A stretch of DNA of 5,318 bases from Spirochaeta sp. (GTDB lineage Bacteria; Spirochaetota; Spirochaetia; DSM-27196; Alkalispirochaetaceae), in the NCBI GenBank assembly GCA_007117185.1, contig SKHA01000099.1, forward strand, positions 1-5,318. The letters run 5' to 3'. A program made the translations under genes and the position numbers. Shown here in pieces: positions 1-4,346 of the stretch; within the stretch, counting starts at the first letter, position 1, and every line of letters begins with the position of its first letter. A model generated the notes under the pieces. The model was not told the DNA's origin, did no database searches, and saw only the letters and a list, made by a program, of their open reading frames with translations.

Positions 1-498
1 ACCGAGGAAACAAAGGCGCGCGACGAGGTGCTGGTCAGCCGTATTCACGCGATCAGCCTGGTCCACGAGAAGCTGCAGCATACCAGCGGGGTACAGAACG
101 TCGATACCGCTACGTACCTGCAAGACTTGTACGAGAGGATTCTTGCGTCACACCCAATGGATGATATTGTGCTCACAACAGACATGACCACCAACATAGA
201 GATTTCGATAGATCGAGCGATCTCCATGGGCCTTATTGTGGCCGAACTGACGACCAACTCCATCAAGCACGCCGTCGGTGAAGGTACGCTGCACATCTCG
301 GTAGCCCTCCATCGGCAGAACGACAGTATTCTGCTGACCTATTCCGACGATGGAAAACCGTTCCCGGAAGACTTCGACCCCGCCGGGGGCTCGTCCCTGG
401 GGTTGAAGGTAATCAACAGTCTGGTGGAAAAACTGGACGGTTCCATCAACTACGAGGTGTCCGGGAAGAAGTCGATCCGCGTCCTCAACCCCGTGTGA
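1..498 (+). CDS. Sensor histidine kinase, HisKA_2/HWE-like, C-terminal part (5' end outside window)
   Basis: The reading frame is open from base 1, so this is the last 165 residues of a longer protein. The GTG at 28 is internal and not a real start. The first ~50 residues match the end of a HisKA_2 dimerisation domain (RIHAISLVHEKLQHTSG, then a YLQDLYERIL helix). The phospho-accepting His of this family lies just upstream and is not in the window. A HATPase_c domain follows: an N box AELTTNSIKHA (Asn at fragment residue 86), a G1-like box DDGKPFP (116-122) and a G2-like box SLGLKVINSLVEKL from about residue 132. In this family the protein binds ATP and phosphorylates itself and then a response regulator; many members sense light or redox state, but the sensor part is not visible here. 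The usual second Gly of the G1 box (DxGxG) is Pro. The 3' end overlaps by 14 bases the end of the degraded convergent gene. Confidence 0.88.
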   Translation, partial: TEETKARDEVLVSRIHAISLVHEKLQHTSGVQNVDTATYLQDLYERILASHPMDDIVLTTDMTTNIEISIDRAISMGLIVAELTTNSIKHAVGEGTLHISVALHRQNDSILLTYSDDGKPFPEDFDPAGGSSLGLKVINSLVEKLDGSINYEVSGKKSIRVLNPV

Positions 499-1091
499 AC
501 GGAGGGTCTGTTTCGAGAAACCGGTCACTCCACAACAGCTCAACAAAACGCCGACAATGCAGGACGCGGATTCCGTCCTGGGTGGTGCGGTCAACCTCAT
601 CCAACGAGACGAGGATGCGCGGAAGGTCCGGGGCCTCCTCGTGGAATGCCCGCAGCTCCATAGCGATCCAATGCTCGAGCGCCTTGCCGAACAAGTCGCT
701 GCCCTGATCCAGAACGGACGTGCCTCGCAGGAAATTCCAGACGCCCACATCGAAGAGGTAGAACTTGGCGGTGGACGTTGTCTTCCGTTTCGATCCGCCA
801 CGCCATGGCTCCAGGAGAAACCCCCGGGAAGGTGTCGTTCAGGATCTCGAACCAGGTACGAACCGACGAAGCGCTGATACCGGTATCGCTGGCTACGTTG
901 GAAAAATTCAACTGTTCCGCGTTCACCGCTGCGGCGACCCTGAGAAATCGAGAGAAGGCGGTCAAATCGCGGGTGGCACCCTCCTCAAGAATCTCCTCGC
1001 GGAGGTACGTGTTGATATACGCGTCGAGCTCTTCCCGGGGAAGTTCGCTCGGGTATACCTGAGGCAAGCCACCGAAGATGGGTGGCAGATG
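485..1091 (-). pseudogene. Degraded AAA-family ATPase with DUF4143 domain (C-terminal remnant)
   Basis: Read on the minus strand from about 1076, the translation follows the C-terminal DUF4143 half of AAA/DUF4143 ATPases: FGGLPQVYPSELPREEL, DAYINTYLREEILEEGATR, a winged-helix-like stretch NFSNVASDTGISASSVRTW, then FEILNDT. At the C5 run 821-825 (G5 on the coding strand) the frame breaks. Removing one base restores FLLEPW, then SKRKTTSTAKFYLFDVGVWN and FGKALEHWIAMELRAF. Near 635 the sequence jumps straight to LPRILVSLDEVDRTTQDGI and the C-terminal ELLWSD. Roughly 60 residues, including the expected nuclease-like WR..G.EVDF stretch, appear to be missing. The N-terminal P-loop ATPase domain is absent: upstream there are only hairpins and then the TroA-like gene. 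Three independent lesions make this a pseudogene and not a sequencing artefact, although the one-base frameshift alone could be an error. Intact relatives are often linked to mobile or toxin-antitoxin-like contexts. The upstream boundary is approximate. Confidence 0.85.
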
Positions 1092-1118
1092 AAAATCCAC
1101 AGGTCTGCTGTGGATTTT
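1092..1118. repeat. Perfect 10-bp inverted repeat (stem-loop) at the 5' edge of the pseudogene
   Basis: AAAATCCACA (1092-1101) and TGTGGATTTT (1109-1118) are perfect reverse complements around a 7-base loop GGTCTGC. A third TCCACA follows at 1128-1133 and could pair alternatively with TGTGGA at 1109-1114. The U-rich right arm appears on either strand, so it may help terminate transcription from the TroA-like gene, but there is no long U-run outside the stem. It sits where homology to the DUF4143 gene stops. Confidence 0.6.
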
Positions 1119-1143
1119 AATTGAATTTCCACAGGAGTGAAGC

Positions 1144-1178
1144 TGAGGCACCACGTGGGATCACCCCGTGATGCCTCA
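1144..1178 (-). terminator. Strong stem-loop downstream of the TroA-like gene (possible terminator or mRNA-end hairpin)
   Basis: TGAGGCACCACG (1144-1155) and CGTGATGCCTCA (1167-1178) pair with one mismatch. The inside can add GGG (1157-1159) with CCC (1164-1166), leaving an ATCA loop. It starts 13 bases after the stop codon of the minus-strand TroA-like gene, the usual place for a transcription-end hairpin. No U-tract follows on the minus strand, so classical intrinsic termination is uncertain; it may instead protect the 3' end of the mRNA or act together with the second hairpin at 1092-1118. Confidence 0.5.
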
Positions 1179-1191
1179 TGCCTCCACGCCC

Positions 1192-2172
1192 TCAGTTGCT
1201 CAGCAGCCCTCTGTGGCCTCGTTCCGGGGCTTCGCCACCGAGGGCGCGAACGATCGTGGTGGCGTTGTGGTCGATCATGCCGATATAGGTCCCCTCGTAG
1301 GTACCTGCAGGACCCATGGCGTCAGAGAAGAGCTCGCCGCCGATAATGACGCTCTGGCCGCGGTCCGCAGCACCCTCGATGACAGCCTGCAGCGCCCGGT
1401 CAGCAACAGTTGATTCAGCGAAAACCGCGGTGATCTCGTTGTCGACGATGAACCGAACCAGGCTGTTGATATCCTCGAGGCCCGCCTCGGACTCGGTGCT
1501 CATTCCCTGGACGCCCAGTACTTCAAGACCGTAGGCCGAGCCGAAGTAGCCGAAGGCGTCGTGGGCGGTCACGAGTACACGCCGAGTCTCGGGAATGGTG
1601 GCAACAATTTCGCTGACGTAGCGATCGAGCTCTTCCAGCTCGGCAAGATACCGGTCAGCGTTCTCCCGGTACGTAGCGCTGTTCTGCGGATCCATTTCGA
1701 CAAGGGCCTGGACAACCACCTCAACTGCCTCCATCCACAGGCGAACGTTCATCCACAAGTGGGGATCCCATGCTTCCTCGTAGTCGTCGCTTTCCAGAAG
1801 AACGCTCTGATCGATCAGCTCGGTCACCGCGTGTACCCGGCGGGATCGACCTATCTGAACCAGAGTGTCGCCCATGCGCCCCTCGAGCATGAGGCCGTTA
1901 TAGAAGATGATGTCCGCGCTCTGCAGCCGCGCCACGTCCGCCCGGGTTGGGCGGTACAGGTGAGGATCCACTTCCGAGCCCATCAGGGTTTGTACCACCC
2001 CGAGGTCGCCGGCTACGTGGGCCACGATGTCACCGATCATGCCGGTTGTAGCGACAATAGAGAGCGGGTAGGTCAGCTCGCCGGTCGGCGCCTCAGACTG
2101 TCCCCCGGCGAAGAGTGGCGAAGTGAGGGAAAGGAACAGTGTCAGGAAAATGGCAGTATTGGTTCGCGTCAT
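1192..2172 (-). CDS. troA: TroA-like periplasmic Mn/Zn-binding protein of an ABC transporter
   Basis: This 326-residue protein belongs to the cluster A-I metal-binding proteins (TroA/PsaA/ZnuA family), which capture Mn, Zn or Fe in the periplasm and pass it to an ABC permease. Residues 1-22 are a Sec signal peptide with a likely cut after SPLFA, before GGQSE. There is no lipobox Cys, so it is probably a soluble periplasmic protein. Candidate ligands sit in the family positions: His71 (VDPHLYRP), His138 (WDPHLWM), His204 (TAHDAFGYFG) and Asp284 (ELFSDAMG). The acidic stretch before His138 is not His-rich, unlike the ZnuA loop, which favours TroA/MntA-type binding. The metal itself cannot be decided from sequence. 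The ATG at 2172 is chosen over the upstream TTG at 2196 because GGAAGGAAG lies 6 bases before it and the signal peptide then begins normally. No permease or ATPase gene adjoins it, so it appears to be a single-gene unit. Confidence 0.9.
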   Translation of the reverse strand: MTRTNTAIFLTLFLSLTSPLFAGGQSEAPTGELTYPLSIVATTGMIGDIVAHVAGDLGVVQTLMGSEVDPHLYRPTRADVARLQSADIIFYNGLMLEGRMGDTLVQIGRSRRVHAVTELIDQSVLLESDDYEEAWDPHLWMNVRLWMEAVEVVVQALVEMDPQNSATYRENADRYLAELEELDRYVSEIVATIPETRRVLVTAHDAFGYFGSAYGLEVLGVQGMSTESEAGLEDINSLVRFIVDNEITAVFAESTVADRALQAVIEGAADRGQSVIIGGELFSDAMGPAGTYEGTYIGMIDHNATTIVRALGGEAPERGHRGLLSN

Positions 2173-2205
2173 GTTCAGCTTCCTTCCGTTTATCAAAGTC
2201 TTTAG

Positions 2206-2219
2206 TTTGATTAATCAAA
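2206..2219. promoter_or_regulatory. Palindromic operator over the TroA promoter, probable metal-repressor site
   Basis: TTTGATTAATCAAA is a perfect 14-bp palindrome. It touches the last base of the -10 box and covers the predicted start point, so a bound protein would block transcription. A related half-site, TTTGAT followed by AAAC, recurs about 20 bases downstream on the minus strand (around 2189-2198). Metal-uptake genes of this family are usually repressed by DtxR/MntR/TroR, Fur/Zur or AdcR-type regulators. The 12-bp core resembles an AdcR/MarR-type palindrome in layout, but which regulator binds is unknown. It is not an FNR site: the gap between TTGAT and ATCAA is 2 bases, not 4. Confidence 0.6.
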
Positions 2220-2247
2220 ATATATATGCCGGGCAGTTTTTAGTCAA
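2219..2247 (-). promoter_or_regulatory. Sigma70-type promoter of the TroA-like gene
   Basis: On the minus strand, -35 TTGACT (2247-2242) and -10 TATATT (2224-2219) are separated by exactly 17 bases, close to the consensus. Transcription should start near 2212, about 40 bases before the ATG at 2172. The position just upstream of the ribosome binding site, and the palindrome lying over the start point, support a real regulated promoter. Confidence 0.75.
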
Positions 2248-2288
2248 GTGAGTTGTGAAAGAGGCTTCGGAATACTGCCTGGTTTCTC

Positions 2289-4118
2289 TCATCCCCACTG
2301 AGCGTATAGTCGATTGTAGCGGGTCCGCATGCTGTCCAGTCTCCGAGAGAGCTGCTCTGCCCGGGTGAGGTCATTACGCTGGTACGTGCGTGACAACTCC
2401 CGCTCCAGGGTGGCCATCTCCTGTTCGAGGTTCAGCAGCCGTTCCTCAACGGTGGGCTCGCTGGCCGTCACTGGCGCCTGAACATCTCTGCCCTGCCGGC
2501 GTGTCACCTCGGACCACCACGCTCGGAACGAAAGGTCGTAGCTTGCCAGCGCCGTTCCCTCGAACGCCACCACCCGCGTCACGATCCGGTCAAGAAAGTA
2601 GCGATCGTGGCTCACCACCAGAATCGTCCCCGGGAAGGCCAGGAGCGCCTCCTCTACCGCTTCGCGGCCGGGGATATCAAGATGATTGGTGGGCTCGTCC
2701 AGAATGAGAACGTTGGCCCCGACCACCTCGGCGTGGGCAAGCTGCAGTCGATTCCGCTCCCCTCCGGAGAGGGTCCCCACCGGGCGGTCCAGATCGTGGT
2801 AGGCGAAGCGGTAGCGCGAGAGAACGCCAAAGACCTTGTCACGGGACCCCGCTCCAGCACGGGAGAGGGCCTCCTCAAGAGTCAGGTCCGCTGGAAAGAG
2901 CTCCTGATGCTGGGCGCAGTAGCCGATCTTCATGCTGGGGCCCACCCGCAGATGGTCATCGTCCCAGGAACCCCGAGTCACGATCTGTCGCAGGAGGGTG
3001 GTTTTGCCGCACCCGTTGGGTCCCACCAGCGCCACCCGTTCGCCGCAGCGAATCAGCAGCGACGCGTCCTTCAGGAGCTGGCGCTGGCCAACTGTCACCT
3101 CCAGCTCCCTGAGCTCCAGGGCGATATCGGCGCGGACCGGGGGCGCGTCAAGTCGAATCGCCGCCCGCGCTTCGGTCAGCTCCGGCCGCTCCCGGGCATC
3201 TCGCCGGGCGTGTTCCAGCTGGGTCCGACGTGCCCGCAGCCGCTTGCCCACAGAGGAGTCCGGCACCGCCCGGGCCAGCTGGGCAAGGTACTGGACCTGA
3301 GCCTCAAGGCGCTTCAGGTGCTGTGCGTCCGCCCGGGCATCCCGGGCCAGTTGAACAGCCTCGCGGAGGCGGTTGGCACGATACGCCGAGTAGTTGCCTG
3401 TCCAGGACGTAAGGCTGCCGGAGCGCAGCTCCAGGATACGGGTAGCAACCCGATCCAGGAGAAAGCGGTTATGAGAGACGACCAGAACGGCACCAGGGTA
3501 GTCCGACAGGGTCCGCTCCAGCCAGTCCAGCCCCCACAGGTCCAGATGATTCCCCGGCTCATCAAGAATGAGAAGCTCCGGCCACGCCGCAAACGCCCGG
3601 GCAATCTGGGCGCGGTTCTGTTCACCACCGGAGAGGGATCGTACGTCCGTATCGGCTGCCGAAGCCATGTCGACCCTGGCCAGCAGCGATTCCGCACGAT
3701 ACTCGGCGTCATCGCCATCGAGGGCGTCGTAACGTTCCCTGAGGTCGCCATAGCGCTTGAGCGTTCTGGACAGGTCGGATTCCGTTGCGGTGGCCATTCG
3801 TGATTCCAGGTCCTGAAGTTCCCTTCGCAGCGCGATGATGTCGGCGATCACAAACTCCCGGACCGGTCCTCCCGCGTCGGCGGGAAAGAACTGTGGCACC
3901 AGGACCACGTTGGATCCCGTCGGTATCGAGGCAACCCGGACCGACCCCGCCTGAGGTACCTCATCGCCAGTTACCAGGCGCAGAATGGTGCTCTTGCCGG
4001 CGCCGTTGGCACCCACCAGCCCCACATGCTCTCCCGATTCCACCGTGAAGCTGACGTCGGACAATACGGCGCCGCTTCCGTACCCGAAGGTAATTCCTTT
4101 CATTTCCAGCAATGTCAT
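2289..4118 (-). CDS. ABC-F family ATPase (ribosome-acting, possible antibiotic-resistance or translation factor)
   Basis: The 609-residue protein has two ABC ATPase domains and no membrane segment, the ABC-F layout. ABC-F proteins bind the ribosomal E site, and several protect against antibiotics acting at the peptidyl-transferase centre. Domain 1: Walker A GANGAGKST (36-44), signature LSGGEQNRAQ (162-171), Walker B LLILDEPGNHLD with catalytic Glu187, and H-loop SHNRFLLD (215-222). A charged helical linker (about 245-325), the P-site tRNA interaction motif of the family, follows. Domain 2: Walker A GPNGCGKTT (366-374), LSGGERNRLQ (450-459), Walker B with Glu475 in DEPTNHLD, and SHDRYFLD (503-510). 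Residues 554-609 form a charged C-terminal coiled coil like that of Uup/YdiF types. Domain 1 departs from family norms with GNHLD for TNHLD and SHN for SHD. The ATG at 4118 is chosen because AAAGGGAG lies 7 bases before it; the upstream TTG at 4160 falls in the terminator U-run. Known resistance subfamilies could not be matched, so a housekeeping translation role remains possible. Confidence 0.93.
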   Translation of the reverse strand: MTLLEMKGITFGYGSGAVLSDVSFTVESGEHVGLVGANGAGKSTILRLVTGDEVPQAGSVRVASIPTGSNVVLVPQFFPADAGGPVREFVIADIIALRRELQDLESRMATATESDLSRTLKRYGDLRERYDALDGDDAEYRAESLLARVDMASAADTDVRSLSGGEQNRAQIARAFAAWPELLILDEPGNHLDLWGLDWLERTLSDYPGAVLVVSHNRFLLDRVATRILELRSGSLTSWTGNYSAYRANRLREAVQLARDARADAQHLKRLEAQVQYLAQLARAVPDSSVGKRLRARRTQLEHARRDARERPELTEARAAIRLDAPPVRADIALELRELEVTVGQRQLLKDASLLIRCGERVALVGPNGCGKTTLLRQIVTRGSWDDDHLRVGPSMKIGYCAQHQELFPADLTLEEALSRAGAGSRDKVFGVLSRYRFAYHDLDRPVGTLSGGERNRLQLAHAEVVGANVLILDEPTNHLDIPGREAVEEALLAFPGTILVVSHDRYFLDRIVTRVVAFEGTALASYDLSFRAWWSEVTRRQGRDVQAPVTASEPTVEERLLNLEQEMATLERELSRTYQRNDLTRAEQLSRRLDSMRTRYNRLYAQWG

Positions 4119-4125
4119 GGTTGTG

Positions 4126-4133
4126 CTCCCTTT
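4126..4133 (-). promoter_or_regulatory. Ribosome binding site of the ABC-F gene
   Basis: AAAGGGAG on the minus strand, 7 bases upstream of the ATG at 4118. It decides the start codon against the upstream TTG at 4160. It lies after the terminator, so translation depends on transcription passing that terminator. Confidence 0.7.
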
Positions 4134-4158
4134 CTCCGCACACCACCGGCCACGACAC

Positions 4159-4188
4159 AAAAAAAGCCGCAGACCAGTGGCCCGCGGC
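4159..4188 (-). terminator. Intrinsic terminator in the ABC-F leader (attenuator)
   Basis: On the minus strand, GCCGCGGGCC (4188-4179), loop ACT (4178-4176) and GGTCTGCGGC (4175-4166) form a fully paired 10-bp stem (two G-U pairs). Seven U residues (4165-4159) follow at once. This is a textbook intrinsic terminator. It lies 41 bases upstream of the ABC-F start and about 150 bases after the MATE stop codon. That placement, together with the alternative pairings in the leader, suggests a conditional terminator for the ABC-F gene and not merely the end of the MATE transcript. Confidence 0.88.
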
Positions 4189-4261
4189 GTTGTATTCCAA
4201 GGATGCGAGATATATTAAATATCTCTACCCTGTCCCGCAGACACACCTCTCCCGTCTGCGG
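4166..4261 (-). promoter_or_regulatory. Putative ribosome-mediated attenuator with mutually exclusive hairpins
   Basis: Four segments can be seen on the minus strand. Segment 1 is CCGCAGAC (4261-4254). Segment 2 is GTCTGCGG (4242-4235). Segment 3 is CCGCGGGC (4187-4180). Segment 4 is GTCTGCGG (4174-4167), an exact copy of segment 2. Segments 1:2 pair perfectly (8 bp, 11-base loop) and leave 3:4 free to form the terminator. If segment 1 is masked, segment 2 can pair with segment 3 over 8 bp (two G-U) and destroy the terminator. Segment 1 could also pair with 4. Segments 1 and 2 both lie inside the leader ORF, so the position of a translating ribosome would decide the fold. The fold is seen in the sequence; its regulatory function is inferred from trp-type and antibiotic-inducible attenuators. 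Confidence 0.72.
4207..4225. repeat. AU-rich inverted repeat at the leader stop codon
   Basis: GAGATAT (4207-4213) and ATATCTC (4219-4225) are perfect reverse complements with a 5-base loop containing most of the leader-peptide stop region. It lies between attenuator segments 2 and 3 and could stack between the two main hairpins, or act as a pause site or an operator half. Its weak stem makes a protein-binding role as plausible as an RNA one. Confidence 0.4.
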
Positions 4262-4310
4262 TTGCTGCTCCTGTTGAACGTCGAATGTAGCGAAGCAGCG
4301 TCTTCTTCAT
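4215..4310 (-). CDS. 31-codon leader peptide upstream of the ABC-F gene
   Basis: The ORF runs from ATG at 4310 to TAA at 4217-4215. The peptide starts MKKTLLRYIRRS, continues TGAATADG and ends AGQGRDI. It matches no recognised family and is interpreted as a regulatory leader peptide, valued for its translation and not for its product. Codons 17-19 are attenuator segment 1 and codons 23-26 overlap segment 2. A ribosome paused around codons 13-18 would therefore cover segment 1 and leave segment 2 free. The stop codon lies inside an AU-rich hairpin (4207-4225). The only Shine-Dalgarno-like sequence, GAGG, is just 2 bases from the ATG, and the predicted promoter places the transcript start almost at the ATG, so initiation may be leaderless or weak. 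The frame is also open further upstream, so the start is not certain. Confidence 0.5.
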   Translation of the reverse strand: MKKTLLRYIRRSTGAATADGRGVSAGQGRDI

Positions 4311-4317
4311 TGCCTCA

Positions 4318-4346
4318 AGTATTGGCGAACGGCGCGGGTTGGTCAA
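4318..4346 (-). promoter_or_regulatory. Candidate promoter for the leader peptide and ABC-F gene
   Basis: On the minus strand, -35 TTGACC (4346-4341) and -10 AATACT (4323-4318) are 17 bases apart. The -35 box is 5/6 to consensus and the -10 box 4/6. The -35 box contains the TGA stop codon of the MATE gene. Transcription would start near 4311, giving a leader of about 190 bases before the ABC-F ATG. This fits an attenuated, independently started transcript, but read-through from the MATE gene is also possible. Confidence 0.5.

Noticed and set aside
510..521. Short hairpin GTTT/AAAC after the kinase stop as a terminator
   Set aside because: Only 4 bp with no U-tract; too weak to support.
557..877. 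Plus-strand ORF of 106 codons between the kinase and the TroA-like gene
   Set aside because: It is antisense to the recognisable DUF4143 remnant, and its translation resembles no protein family.
1092..1757. Several TCCACA motifs suggesting a DnaA-box cluster or replication origin
   Set aside because: None matches TTATCCACA without at least one or two mismatches. The copies at 1734-1739 and 1752-1757 are explained by Trp-Met codons (LWM) in the TroA-like gene, and no AT-rich unwinding region or dnaA/dnaN gene is present.
2173..2196. Extended TroA start at the TTG at 2196
   Set aside because: It would put the strong SD (2187-2179) inside the coding region and add a polar segment ahead of the signal peptide.
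2607..3803. Long plus-strand ORF of 398 codons
   Set aside because: It lies opposite the well-supported ABC-F gene, its translation has low complexity and matches no family, and it is expected from GC-rich antisense frames.
4119..4160. Extended ABC-F start at the TTG at 4160
   Set aside because: The added 14 residues would be encoded from the terminator U-run, with no ribosome binding site. The ATG at 4118 has a good SD and matches the usual ABC-F N-terminus.
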